From: Myxococcales bacterium
GTDB taxonomy: Bacteria; Myxococcota_A; Polyangia; Haliangiales; Haliangiaceae
Length of the DNA: 64,000 bases
Assembly: GCA_016794525.1 (NCBI GenBank)
Contig: JAEUJY010000068.1
Span: 1-64,000 of the forward strand
Direction: 5' to 3'
Below, in pieces: positions 49,883 to 58,581 of this stretch. The notes beneath the pieces are model-generated. The model was not told where the DNA came from. It saw only the letters and a list, made by a program, of their open reading frames with translations, and ran no database searches. How positions within the stretch are numbered: the stretch's first letter is position 1; every line of letters starts with the position of its first letter. The translations under genes were made by a program, and so were the position numbers.

Positions 49883-50914
49883 TCAGGCCGCGAGGTGCGC
49901 GACGACGCGCGCCGCGCCCTGCCCGTCGGTGGCGGCGGTGGCGGCGGCGGCCAGCGCGCGGCGCGCCAGCGGATCGCCGACCAGCGCGGCGATCGTGGCG
50001 GCGAGCTCGCGATCGTCGACCGCGGCCAGCGGCCAACCGCCGGCGGCGAGGCCGGCGTCCGCGTGCCGGCGGGCGTTGGCGACCTGGTCGGGCGCGATCG
50101 CGATCGCGACCGTCGGCCGCCCGAGGTAGGCCAGCTCGGCGAGCGTGCCGCCGGCCGCGCTGATCGCCAGATCGCAGCCGGCCATCAGCGCCGCGAGATC
50201 GCGCGGCTGGTAGGTGACCGCGACCCGGTGGCCGGCCCGCTCGGCGGCGGCCAGCCCGGCGGCGAGCGCGCGATCGGCGCGGAAGCCGGGGCCGAGCACG
50301 ACGGTGACCGCCAGCGCGCCCGGCGGCAACGCGCCCAGCACCCGCGGCGTCGCGCCGGCGGGGTCGCTGCCGCCCATCGTGATCAGCAGCCGCTCGACGC
50401 GGCCGCGCGGCGGCGCTCCGCCGGCCGGCAGCGCGCGGAACTCGCGGCGCAGCAGGTGGTAGCGGCGCCCGAGCAGGCGGGTGGCGGCGGCCGGGTAGCG
50501 CTCGGCCAGCGCCTCGGCCCCGAGGTTGTGGTTGACGACGACCTCGGCCGGCGGCGGCGCGAGCCCGAGATCGTCGATGGCGACCACCCGCAGCCGGGCG
50601 GCGGCGATCGCCGCGACGTACGCGGGCGTGAACGCCGGCCCGTCGACCACCACCGCGTCGGCCGCGTGCGCGCGCGCCAGCGCGATCGTCGCCGCGCCCT
50701 CGGCCGCACCGCCGCTGGTGCCGTCGGCGGCCACCGCCGGCAGCCCGCGCTCGGCGAGCACGGCCAGCGACGCGGCCGGATCGCCGCCGACCACCAGCGT
50801 CGCCGCGCCGCCCGCGTCGATCGCGGCCTCGGCCAGGGCGGCCAGGCGCAGCACGTGTCCGCTGCCGAGCCGGTGGCTGGCGTCGGCGCGCAGCACCAGG
50901 CGCGGCCCGGTCAT
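49883..50914 (-). CDS. pseG: UDP-2,4-diacetamido-2,4,6-trideoxy-L-altropyranose hydrolase
   Basis: A 343-residue GT-B-fold hydrolase: VLRADASHRLGSGHVLRLAALAEA at the N-terminus with the catalytic His of the GxGH motif, VVVNHNLGAEAL, LGRRYHLLRREF, LLITMGGSDPAGATPRVL, CDLAISAAGGTLAELAYLGRP and a closing DGQGAARVVAHL. It releases UDP to give 6-deoxy-AltdiNAc, the PseI substrate. ATG overlaps the pseB stop as ATGA. Last gene of the minus-strand pse operon. Confidence 0.9.
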   Translation of the reverse strand: MTGPRLVLRADASHRLGSGHVLRLAALAEAAIDAGGAATLVVGGDPAASLAVLAERGLPAVAADGTSGGAAEGAATIALARAHAADAVVVDGPAFTPAYVAAIAAARLRVVAIDDLGLAPPPAEVVVNHNLGAEALAERYPAAATRLLGRRYHLLRREFRALPAGGAPPRGRVERLLITMGGSDPAGATPRVLGALPPGALAVTVVLGPGFRADRALAAGLAAAERAGHRVAVTYQPRDLAALMAGCDLAISAAGGTLAELAYLGRPTVAIAIAPDQVANARRHADAGLAAGGWPLAAVDDRELAATIAALVGDPLARRALAAAATAATDGQGAARVVAHLAA

Positions 50915-51936
50915 GCGACGTGCTCGAGCAGCCAGCGGGTCTCCTCGACGCCCAGCCGCGGGTCGGCGTGGTCGCTCGAGTAGACGAAGCCGTCGGGCAG
51001 CGGCTTGCCGGCCGGCCGCTCGGCGCCCTGGTGGAACGCGTACTCGGGATAGATCACCATCAGCTCGCCCAGGTCGGCGGCGCGGCGCGCCTCCTCGGCC
51101 GAGAGCAGCACCTCGTGCAGCTTCTCGCCGGGGCGAATGCCGATCGTCTCGCGCGGCACGCCGGGCGCCATCGCCTCGGCGAGCGTGACGATGTCGGTGG
51201 TCGGCAGCTTGGGCACGAAGATCTCGCCGCCGGTCATCAGCTCGAGGCCGCGCAGCACCAGCGCGATCGCGTCGCTCATGCGGATCCAGAAGCGGGTCAT
51301 CCGCTCGTCGGTGATCGTGATGCGCCCGCCGTCGCGCTGCGACTCGAACAGCGGGATGACGCTGCCGGCCGAGCCCATGACGTTGCCGTAGCGCACCAGC
51401 GAGAACCGGGTCGCGAGGTCGCCGACGTAGGCGTTGGCCGCGACCAGGAGCTTCTCCATGCACAGCTTGGTGGCGCCGTAGAGGTTGGCGGGGGCGACCG
51501 CCTTGTCGGTCGACAGCGCGATGATCCGCGGCACGCGGTTGGCCAGCGCGGCCTCGATCAGGTTGCGGGCGCCGACGACGTTGGTCTGCACCGCCTCGAT
51601 CGGGTTGTACTCGCAGATCGGCACGTGCTTCATCGCCGCGGCGTGGACGACGACGTCGACCCCGCGCAGCGCGGTGGTCAGGCGGTCGCGATCGCGGACG
51701 TCGCCGACGAAGAACCGCAGCCGCGGATCGCGCAGCGTGCGCTCGAGCTGGTAGTGCTTCTGCTCGTCGCGCGAGAAGACGATCACCTTCTTGGGGTTGC
51801 CCTGGCTGATCAGCGCCTGGACGAAGGCGCGCCCGAACGAGCCGGTGCCGCCGGTGACCAGCACGACCTGATCGTCGACGGTGTGGATCGATTGGCGGGT
51901 GCGAGCCGCGAGCGACGAGGGCAGCTGTGGGGTCAT
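50911..51936 (-). CDS. pseB: UDP-N-acetylglucosamine 4,6-dehydratase (inverting)
   Basis: A 341-residue extended SDR enzyme: VVLVTGGTGSFGRAFVQAL, VIVFSRDEQKHYQLE, FFVGDVRDRDRL, HAAAMKHVPICEYNPIEAVQTNVVGARNLIEAA, STDKAVAPANLYGATK, RYGNVMGSAGSVIPLF and the PseB-type RPGEKLHEVLLSAEEA. It makes the 4-keto-6-deoxy-L-arabino sugar, the first committed Pse step. Coupled by ATGA to both neighbours. Confidence 0.94.
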   Translation of the reverse strand: MTPQLPSSLAARTRQSIHTVDDQVVLVTGGTGSFGRAFVQALISQGNPKKVIVFSRDEQKHYQLERTLRDPRLRFFVGDVRDRDRLTTALRGVDVVVHAAAMKHVPICEYNPIEAVQTNVVGARNLIEAALANRVPRIIALSTDKAVAPANLYGATKLCMEKLLVAANAYVGDLATRFSLVRYGNVMGSAGSVIPLFESQRDGGRITITDERMTRFWIRMSDAIALVLRGLELMTGGEIFVPKLPTTDIVTLAEAMAPGVPRETIGIRPGEKLHEVLLSAEEARRAADLGELMVIYPEYAFHQGAERPAGKPLPDGFVYSSDHADPRLGVEETRWLLEHVA

Positions 51937-53156
51937 GGCCGGAGCTCCGCGAGGGTGGTGGCCAGCGCCGCGACGATCGCGTGCACGTCGGCCGAGGTCA
52001 GGTCGGGGTACAGCGGCAGGCTGAGCGTGCGCTGGTAGTAGGCGTCGGTGCCGGGGCGCGGCCGCGGCGGCTCGGCGCCGGGGCGATCGCGGTGGAACGG
52101 GTGGCTGGGCAGCGGGATGTAGTGGACCTGGGTGCCGACGCCGCGCGCCGCGAGGCCGCGCATCAGCGCGCCGCGATCGACGCCGAGGCCGGCGAAGTCG
52201 ATCGCCACGGCGAACAGGTGGTAGGCGTGGTCGCGGTCGGGCAGCTCGGGCGGCGCCGCGACCCAGCCCGACGGCAGCTGGGCGGCGAGCTCGGCGCGGT
52301 AGGTCGCGGCCAGCGCGCGCCGCGCCGCCAGGAACTTCGGCAGCCGGGCCAGCTGCGAGGTGCCGAGCGCGCACAGCACGTCGGGCAGCCGGTAGTTGAA
52401 GCCCTGCTCGACGACCTCGTGGTACCAGGGGCCGGGGCTGGGGATCGACAGCCGCGCCGGATCGCGCTCGATGCCGTGGTGGCGCAGGCGCAGCACCCGC
52501 GCGTGGTGGTGCGGGTCGCGCATCAGCACCGCGCCGCCCTCGCCGGTCGTGATGTGCTTGACCGGGTGGAACGACAGCGCGACCGCGTCGCTGGTGGCGG
52601 CGCCGATCATCGCGCCGCGGTAGCGCGCGCCGAGCGCGTGGCAGGCGTCCTCGATCAGGAACAGGCCGTGGGTCTGGGCCAGCGCGGTGAGCGCGGCGAG
52701 GTCGCACGGCTGACCGGCGAGGTGGACCGCGACGATCGCGCGGGTGCGCGGGCCGATCAGCGCCGCGACGGCGGCCGGGTCGAGGTTGCCGGTGACCGGG
52801 TCGACGTCCGCGAACCGGACGGCGAGGCCGGCCTGGTACGCGGCCGACGCGGTGGCCGAGAACGTGATCGGCGACGTGATGATCTCGTCGCCCGGCGCCA
52901 GGCCGAGCCCGAGGTACGCGAGGTGCAGCGCCGCGGTGCCGTTGGCGCACGCCGCGACGTGGGGGGCGCCGAGGAACGCGCCCAGCGCGTCCTCGAAGGT
53001 GGCGACCGCCGGGCCGCAGGTCAGGAAGCCGCTGGTCAGCGCGGCGGTGACCGCGGCGACGTCGTCGGCGTCGATGCTCTGGCGCCCGTAGGGGTAGCGC
53101 AGCGGCGCGGGCTGGGAGGGCGGCTGGGGGGCCAGGACGGCCATGCCGCCGACCAT
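51933..53156 (-). CDS. pseC: UDP-4-amino-4,6-dideoxy-N-acetyl-L-altrosamine transaminase
   Basis: A 407-residue DegT/DnrJ/EryC1-family PLP aminotransferase: YGRQSIDADDVAAV near the N-terminus, ANGTAALHLAYLGLGLAPGDEI, SPITFSATASAAYQAG, EDACHALGA and the PLP lysine in FHPVKHITTGEGG. It transfers an amine from glutamate to C4 of the PseB product. Start ATG could also be 12 bases further in. First gene of the pseC-pseB-pseG operon, running toward the plus-strand pse operon. Confidence 0.93.
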   Translation of the reverse strand: MVGGMAVLAPQPPSQPAPLRYPYGRQSIDADDVAAVTAALTSGFLTCGPAVATFEDALGAFLGAPHVAACANGTAALHLAYLGLGLAPGDEIITSPITFSATASAAYQAGLAVRFADVDPVTGNLDPAAVAALIGPRTRAIVAVHLAGQPCDLAALTALAQTHGLFLIEDACHALGARYRGAMIGAATSDAVALSFHPVKHITTGEGGAVLMRDPHHHARVLRLRHHGIERDPARLSIPSPGPWYHEVVEQGFNYRLPDVLCALGTSQLARLPKFLAARRALAATYRAELAAQLPSGWVAAPPELPDRDHAYHLFAVAIDFAGLGVDRGALMRGLAARGVGTQVHYIPLPSHPFHRDRPGAEPPRPRPGTDAYYQRTLSLPLYPDLTSADVHAIVAALATTLAELRP

Positions 53157-53216
53157 TGCGAACCCCGCGCCAAGCCCGCCCTCGCGATCTCGCCGGGTTG
53201 CGGCGGCGCGCCGCCG

Positions 53217-53240
53217 GCTGCCGTCATGGCTGACGGCAGC
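53217..53240 (-). terminator. Strong hairpin after the fliC-fliD-fliS-fliT module
   Basis: GCTGCCGTCA and TGACGGCAGC form a perfect 10-bp stem with a tetraloop, 6 nt after the stop of the FliT-like gene. No T-tract follows. Its core CCGTCA-N4-TGACGG also occurs upstream of fliC. Confidence 0.6.
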
Positions 53241-53246
53241 GTGGCG

Positions 53247-53540
53247 TCAGACCCGGCGCTGGGCGCGGCGCACCGCGACCAGCCGCTCGGCGACCGCGTG
53301 GCGCGCGAGGCCGAGCGCCGCCAGCCACGCCTGGTCGCGGCGGGCCAGCTCCTCGGCGAGGTCCAGCCCCGCCGGGGTGGGCGCGTGCGGGGTCGCGGCC
53401 TCGAGCGCGTTGAGCAGCGTCGCGCGGGTCGCGATCATCGCGTCGAACGCGGCCAGCACCGCCTCGGGGTCGGCCGCGTCGGGCGGCGGCGTCGTGACCT
53501 CGACCAGCTGGGCCAGCAGCTCGGTGACCGCGGCGCTCAC
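53247..53540 (-). CDS. FliT-like flagellar export chaperone (putative)
   Basis: A 97-residue helical protein (VTELLAQLVEVTTPPPDAA, VLAAFDAMIATRATLLNAL, ELARRDQAWLAALGLARHAVAERL). No strong signature is visible, but size, helical character and position directly after fliS fit a FliT-type chaperone for FliD. GTG start overlaps the fliS stop as GTGA. Confidence 0.6.
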   Translation of the reverse strand: MSAAVTELLAQLVEVTTPPPDAADPEAVLAAFDAMIATRATLLNALEAATPHAPTPAGLDLAEELARRDQAWLAALGLARHAVAERLVAVRRAQRRV

Positions 53541-53908
53541 GGCTGGCCTCGGGCCGCGGCGAACGCGTCGCGCAGATCGGTCATGACCTGGCTCGCGGCG
53601 TCGAGCGGGGGCGTGGCCAGCGTGCAGTTGGCCGCGGTGAGCTGCTCGTCGACGAACTGGTACAGCGCGTCGAGGTTGGCGCACAGCTCGGCGTGCTGGC
53701 CGTGATCGAGCGCGGCGCGCAGCTCGACGACGATCCGCGACGCGTGGCCGAGCGCGGCGGCCTTGGCCGGGATGTCGCGGGCCGCGATCGCGGTCCGCGC
53801 CCTGGCGACGTCGTCGAGGAAGCGGTTGAACAGGCGCGTCAGGATCTCCGGCTTGGACGCCGACTCGAGATCGACCTGACGGTAGGCGACGGCGGCACGG
53901 GCGTACAT
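53537..53908 (-). CDS. fliS: Flagellin export chaperone FliS
   Basis: A 123-residue cytosolic four-helix chaperone. AVAYRQVDLESASKPEILTRLFNRFLDDVARAR is the FliS signature, followed by DIPAKAAALGHASRIVVELRAAL and LDALYQFVDEQLTAAN. It binds the C-terminal D0 of flagellin to prevent polymerisation in the cytosol. GGAGG precedes the ATG. Confidence 0.93.
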   Translation of the reverse strand: MYARAAVAYRQVDLESASKPEILTRLFNRFLDDVARARTAIAARDIPAKAAALGHASRIVVELRAALDHGQHAELCANLDALYQFVDEQLTAANCTLATPPLDAASQVMTDLRDAFAAARGQP

Positions 53909-53927
53909 GGGGCCTCCGGGAATCGGC

Positions 53928-55238
53928 TCAGCCGAGGATGGCGGTCAGGCGCGCGCTCTGCTGCTGCATGTTCGACAGCGCCGACTCGAGCTTGGTGAAC
54001 TGATCGCGCAGGCGCTCGCCGACCTTGGTGGCGGCGTCCTCGATGCGATCGATCTGCTTCTGGTAGGCGGCGGCCTGGCTGTCGAGGGCCTTGCCCTTGG
54101 CGGCGAGGATGCCGTCGCCCGACCGGGCGTACTGGTCCGCCAGGTCGCCGAGCTTGGCGCCGAGGCCGCCGTCGACGAACAGCCGCTCGGCGGCGCGCGG
54201 ATCGGCGGTCAGCGCCGCGGTCAGCTTGCTGTCGTCGATCGACAGCCGGCCGCTGCGGTCGAAGGTGATGCCGAGCCCGGCCAGGGTCTTGCCGCCGTGG
54301 CTGTCGGTCGCGGCCTTGTTCATGGCCAGCTGCAGCTGCCGCAACGAGCTGTCGCCGAACAGCGTGTCCGCGCCCTTGGCGACGCCGCTGTAGCTGAGCT
54401 GGCTGGTCACCAGGTTGGCGGTGGCGTTGAACGCGTCGACCAGCTCCTTGACCTTGGTCTTGACGGCGTCGCCGTCGGAGCTCACGTCGATCGTGGTCTC
54501 GGCCTCGGCCGCGCCGTGGGCGCGCTTGAGCGTCAGCGTCACGCCGCTGGCGGCGTCGGCCACCAGGTTCGTGCTGCGGCTCATCGCGATGCCGTCGAGC
54601 GTGAACCGCGCGTCGCTGGCCGGGATCGTGACGTTGGCGGGCGTGCTCCAGCCGAGGCCGGCGCCGCCGTCGGTGTAGGTCGGGGCGTTGGCGACGCCGG
54701 TCTGGCGCGCGGTCGCGACCAGGCGGTAGTTGGTGCCGTCGAACACCACCGACGCCGTCGACGCCGCGTCCGCGGTGTTGATGCGGTCGGCGATGTCCTG
54801 CAGCGTGTCGGTGGCGGTCCAGCTCACCGACTTGGTGCCGGCGCTGGTGGTGATGTCGATCGAGCCGGTGCCGGCGGCGCCGGCGCCGGCGGTGGCGAAC
54901 GTGCGCGAGGTCGTCACCTGGGCCCGGGCCAAGGCGTCGACGCGCAGGGAATGGGTGGCCGCCGCGGCGCTGCCCGACACCGCCACGCTGGCGTGGTCGG
55001 TGTCGGACAGGGAGGCCTTGGCGGTGCGGAGGTCGGTGGCCTGGTCGATCGCGCGCGCCTTGTCGCGCACGCCGAGCAGGCGGGTGGTGAGATCGTCGAG
55101 GATCGTGCCCCGACGGTTGACGTCGGTGACGCGTTGGCGCAGCACCGTCGCCGACGACTTCTCGGCCGCCACCAGCTGGTCGATCATCGTGGCGGTGTCG
55201 AGGCCGCTCACGAGTCCGTTGAAGTTGATGGTCGACAT
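53928..55238 (-). CDS. fliD: Flagellar hook-associated protein 2 (filament cap) FliD
   Basis: A 436-residue protein. N-terminal FNGLVSGLDTATMIDQLVAAEK and C-terminal LYQYARSGDGILAAKGKALDSQ-like cap-domain segments, with coiled ends (YQKQIDRIEDAATKVGERLRDQFTKLESALSNMQQQSA), are typical of FliD. A degenerate central domain (KSVSWTATDTLQDIADRINTA) is Ser/Thr-rich. It caps the filament and aids flagellin insertion. It lies between fliC and fliS on the same strand. Confidence 0.94.
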   Translation of the reverse strand: MSTINFNGLVSGLDTATMIDQLVAAEKSSATVLRQRVTDVNRRGTILDDLTTRLLGVRDKARAIDQATDLRTAKASLSDTDHASVAVSGSAAAATHSLRVDALARAQVTTSRTFATAGAGAAGTGSIDITTSAGTKSVSWTATDTLQDIADRINTADAASTASVVFDGTNYRLVATARQTGVANAPTYTDGGAGLGWSTPANVTIPASDARFTLDGIAMSRSTNLVADAASGVTLTLKRAHGAAEAETTIDVSSDGDAVKTKVKELVDAFNATANLVTSQLSYSGVAKGADTLFGDSSLRQLQLAMNKAATDSHGGKTLAGLGITFDRSGRLSIDDSKLTAALTADPRAAERLFVDGGLGAKLGDLADQYARSGDGILAAKGKALDSQAAAYQKQIDRIEDAATKVGERLRDQFTKLESALSNMQQQSARLTAILG

Positions 55239-55270
55239 GGTGGTCCGAGGTCGTCAGGGCACGATCACGC

Positions 55271-56113
55271 CTAGCGGAGGAGCGACAGCGCCGAGTTCGG
55301 CAGCTGGTTGGCCTGCGACAGCACGGCGAGGCCGGCCTGGCTGAGGATCTGCGCCTTGGTGAGCTGCGAGGTCTCGGACGCCACGTCGACGTCGCGGATG
55401 CGCGAGTTCGCGGCCGAGAGGTTCTCGTGCGCGACCGACAGGTTCGAGATCGTGACCTGCATGCGGTTCTGGACCGCGCCGACCTTGGCGCGCGCCGTCG
55501 ACAGCTGCTCGATCGCCTTGTCGAAGGCGCCCAGCGCCGCGCGGGCGTTGGTCGCGGTCGACAGCGACGCCGACGCGATGTGCAGCGAGGTCGAGCCGAG
55601 CGTCGAGGTGGTCAGCTTGGTGATCGACATCGAGATGCGATCGTTGGCCGTGTTCTGCATGCCGACCTGGAACGACAGGCCCGCCGAGGCGGAGCCGTCG
55701 ACCAGCTTCTGGCCGTTGAACTCGGTGACCGCGCTGATGCGGTTGATCTCGTTGCGGAGCTGGCCGAACTCGGTCTGGATGTAGCCGCGCTCGGTGGTGC
55801 CCAGCGTCTGGTTGGCCGACTGCACCGACAGCTCGCGCATGCGGGTGACGATGCCCTGCATCTCGTTCATCGAGCCTTCCGCCACCTGCGACATCGACAC
55901 GCCGTCGTTGGCGTTGCGGCTGGCCTGCGACAGCGACCGCAGGTCGGCCTTGAGGTTCTCGCTGATGCCGAGGCCGGCGGCGTCGTCGGCGGCGTTGTTG
56001 ATGCGCATGCCCGAGGACAGGCGCCCGATCGACGCGGACAGCGCGGTCTGGGTGGTGTTGAGGTTGCGTTGCGCGTTGAGCGACGCGACGTTGGTGAGGA
56101 TCGAGATAGCCAT
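55271..56113 (-). CDS. fliC: Flagellin
   Basis: A 280-residue minimal flagellin of D0-D1 domains with a very short variable centre. N-terminus AISILTNVASLNAQRNLN, then SSGMRINNAADDAAGLGIS, QTEFGQLRNEINRIS, EFNGQKLVDGS; C-terminus HENLSAANSRIRDVDVA, QILSQAGLAVLSQANQ. The centre (SITKLTTSTLGSTSLHIASASLS) is rich in Ser/Thr and is the likely site for glycosylation by Maf. AAGGAG precedes the ATG at 8-nt spacing. Confidence 0.96.
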   Translation of the reverse strand: MAISILTNVASLNAQRNLNTTQTALSASIGRLSSGMRINNAADDAAGLGISENLKADLRSLSQASRNANDGVSMSQVAEGSMNEMQGIVTRMRELSVQSANQTLGTTERGYIQTEFGQLRNEINRISAVTEFNGQKLVDGSASAGLSFQVGMQNTANDRISMSITKLTTSTLGSTSLHIASASLSTATNARAALGAFDKAIEQLSTARAKVGAVQNRMQVTISNLSVAHENLSAANSRIRDVDVASETSQLTKAQILSQAGLAVLSQANQLPNSALSLLR

Positions 56114-56201
56114 GACGGGAACTCCTTCTTGGTTGTGCTGCGCCTTGCACTGGCTTGATTCGCCTCGATCGCCGCGTTGTTGAGGGGGGTGGGTACGGAT
56201 C

Positions 56202-56219
56202 GCCGTCAAATCTGACGGC
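56202..56219 (-). promoter_or_regulatory. Inverted repeat CCGTCA-N4-TGACGG upstream of fliC
   Basis: GCCGTCA and TGACGGC flank AATC about 90 bp before the fliC start. The same half-sites recur after the FliT-like gene. It could be an operator or a transcript hairpin. Confidence 0.45.
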
Positions 56220-56230
56220 TCCGGACGCAG

Positions 56231-56267
56231 CGACGCCCCGCGCTGGGGCTGCCAGGGCGGGGCGTCG
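56231..56267 (-). terminator. GC-rich hairpin after flgL
   Basis: CGACGCCCCG and CGGGGCGTCG form a 10-bp stem around a 17-nt loop, 20 nt past the flgL stop on the transcribed strand. It probably separates the flg unit from fliC. No T-tract is seen. Confidence 0.5.
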
Positions 56268-56286
56268 TCGTCGGAGGACGGCTCGG

Positions 56287-57171
56287 CTAGCGGCGGCCGG
56301 GGCTGAGCAGCGTCGCGAGCCGCCCGTTGACGGCCTGCGACGCCTCGAGCGCCTGGGTGCGCTGCGCGAGATCGGTCGCCGCGTCGATGATGTCGACCTC
56401 GGTCAGCGACGCGATCCGCGACGTCAGCGAGTTCTCGAGCTCGACGCGGAAGGCGTCGGCGTCCTGGAACACCGCCATCATGCTCCCGACCTCGCCGCGG
56501 GCCTGGCTGACCTGCTCGTGGGCCAGGTCGAGCTCGTCGATCGCGGCCTGGATGCCGGTCAGGTTGTTGGCGCCGAGCGCGGCGGCGAGCCGGCCCAGCG
56601 CCGGCAAGACGTCGACGCCGCCGGCCGCGGCGGCGGTGAGCGCGCTGCCCGACAACGTCGCGCTGGCGGTGGCGCCCTCGCCGGCCTCGAGGTCGCGGCG
56701 GGTGGCGTCGCCGACGAAGACGCCGGCGGCGTCGAACGGCGCGACCAGGCCCTGGGCGCCGGCCAGCACGTACTCGCCGGCGGCGTTGCGGCTGTTGGCC
56801 GAGGCCAGCGCCACCGAGAACAGCCCGGTGACCTGCAGCTGGAGCTTGGCGCGGTCGCCGGCGACGTAGTTGGAGTTGGCGGCCTGGACCGCGATCTGGC
56901 GGGCCTCGCTGAGCACGCCGCCGATCGTCCCCAGCGCCCGCTCGGTCTCGGCGAGCTGATCGCCGCCCAACCCGATCGCGTCGCCGCGGCCGTGGCTGAT
57001 GGCCGCGCGCACCTGCTCGCGACGGGCCTGGATCCACGCGACCGGATCGTCGGAGGCGTGGCGGACCTTGATACCGGACGACACCTGATCCGACAGCTTC
57101 GCGATGTCGGTCTGGGCCGCGCCGATGTGGCCGGCGCTGCGCTCGAGGAGGTGGTGGGCGGTGATGCGCAT
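56287..57171 (-). CDS. flgL: Flagellar hook-associated protein 3 FlgL
   Basis: A 294-residue hook-filament junction protein: MRITAHHLLERSAGHIG with the D0 helix, SSGIKVRHASDDPVAW, ANSRNAAGEYVLAG, and C-terminal EDIIDAATDLAQRTQALEASQ-like region (DIIDAATDLAQRTQALEASQ) matching flagellin-family ends. AGGAGG precedes the ATG. It follows flgK by 11 nt. Confidence 0.93.
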   Translation of the reverse strand: MRITAHHLLERSAGHIGAAQTDIAKLSDQVSSGIKVRHASDDPVAWIQARREQVRAAISHGRGDAIGLGGDQLAETERALGTIGGVLSEARQIAVQAANSNYVAGDRAKLQLQVTGLFSVALASANSRNAAGEYVLAGAQGLVAPFDAAGVFVGDATRRDLEAGEGATASATLSGSALTAAAAGGVDVLPALGRLAAALGANNLTGIQAAIDELDLAHEQVSQARGEVGSMMAVFQDADAFRVELENSLTSRIASLTEVDIIDAATDLAQRTQALEASQAVNGRLATLLSPGRR

Positions 57172-57182
57172 CGAGAGTCCTC

Positions 57183-58550
57183 CTACAGCCGGTCGAGCAG
57201 GTCGCCCAGCATGCCGTCGATCGTCGACAGGAACCGGGTCATCGCCTCGGCCCCGTGCTGGAACTTGACGAGGTTGGACATCTCCTCGTCGAGGTCGACG
57301 CCGGAGAGCGCGTCGCGCAGGTCGCCGAGGTGATCGGAGACCAGCGTGGCGCGATCGGTCTCGCCCTGGGCCTCGTGGGCGCGGCGCCCGAGGCTGCCGA
57401 TCAGATCGATCGCGGCGTCGGTCAGGGTCTGGGTGCCGCCGCTCGCGACCCGCTGCTCGCGCAGCGCGACCAGCGCGAGCGCGCCGCGGTTGTCGCCGGG
57501 GCCAGCGCCGGCGGCGGCGGTGGCGAGCTGGTCGGGGTTGGCGATCACCGCCGGCGCGACGGCGATCGCGGTCGCGGCGCCGGCCGGGCCGGCCAGCGGC
57601 GTGAACAGCGGCCGGCCGCTGACGCCGTCGAGCCCGGCGTTGGCCACGTGGATCGCGTTGACCGACGTCGCGAGATCGAAGGCCAGCTGATCGAGATCGG
57701 CGGCCGCGGTGGCGGCGTCACCGTCGCGGAAGGTGATCTCGCCGGCGAGGCGGCCGCCGGTCAGCGTCGTGGTGACGTCGCGGCGGGTGTTGCCGTCGAC
57801 CAGCTCGACCCGGCGGAAGCCGGTGGCGGGATCGGGCGTGGCCTGGAGGGTGGCGGCGTGGTTGCCGTCGACCAGCACGCCGCCGTCGGGCAGCACCCAG
57901 CGCAGGCGGCCGTCGGGATCGACGCGGCCGCTGCCGCCGATCAGCTCGGCCAGCTGCTTGGCCGCGAGATCGCGGCGGTCGCGCAGCACCGGATCGTTGT
58001 CGATCGTGATCTGGGTGTTGAGGGTGGCCAGCTCCTGGGCGATCGCCGACGCCTGCGCGGTGTGGTCGCGGATGCGCGCGTCGGCGTCGGCCCGGGCCGC
58101 GGCGATCGCGGCGGCGCGCTCGGCCATCCCGTCGGCCAGGTTCTTGGCCGCGGCGATCGCCGCGTCGCGCAGGAGCGAGTCGGTCGGCATCGCCGACACC
58201 CGCTCGAGGCCGGCCCACAACGCCGCGACGCGCGCGTCGATCGACTCGCCGGCGCCGTCGATGCGGGCCTCGAGGTCGAGCAGCGCCGGGGCCTGCGCGC
58301 TGGCGCTGCCGAGGCTGCCGGCGGCGTCGCGCTCGCGCGAGGCCAGCATCAGATCCTGGTAGCGATCCGGCGCCAGCGATCGCACCCCGCCGACCAGCGG
58401 CGCGGCCAGCTCGGCGCGCAGATCGACGCGCTGGCGGGAGTAGCCGAGGGTGTTGACGTTGGCGGCGTTGTTGCTGGCGACGGCGACACCGGTGTGCTGC
58501 GCCGACAGCCCCGCCGCGCCGAGACCTAGCAGCGAGAGCAGGTCGGACAC
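57183..58550 (-). CDS. flgK: Flagellar hook-associated protein 1 FlgK
   Basis: A 455-residue junction protein. The N-terminus MSDLLSLLGLGAAGLSAQ, VASNNAANVNTLGYSRQRVD is the flagellar rod/hook motif; QDLMLASRERDAAGS, LNTQITIDNDPVLRDRRDLAAKQLAEL and C-terminal EEMSNLVKFQHGAEAMTRFLSTIDGMLGDLL complete it. GTG at 58550 is chosen as it starts the conserved motif and has GAGGTG just upstream; in-frame codons beyond it lack conservation. Confidence 0.93.
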   Translation of the reverse strand: MSDLLSLLGLGAAGLSAQHTGVAVASNNAANVNTLGYSRQRVDLRAELAAPLVGGVRSLAPDRYQDLMLASRERDAAGSLGSASAQAPALLDLEARIDGAGESIDARVAALWAGLERVSAMPTDSLLRDAAIAAAKNLADGMAERAAAIAAARADADARIRDHTAQASAIAQELATLNTQITIDNDPVLRDRRDLAAKQLAELIGGSGRVDPDGRLRWVLPDGGVLVDGNHAATLQATPDPATGFRRVELVDGNTRRDVTTTLTGGRLAGEITFRDGDAATAAADLDQLAFDLATSVNAIHVANAGLDGVSGRPLFTPLAGPAGAATAIAVAPAVIANPDQLATAAAGAGPGDNRGALALVALREQRVASGGTQTLTDAAIDLIGSLGRRAHEAQGETDRATLVSDHLGDLRDALSGVDLDEEMSNLVKFQHGAEAMTRFLSTIDGMLGDLLDRL

Positions 58551-58581
58551 GGGGCACCTCGTGGAGTTCGAGCGGTTGGGG

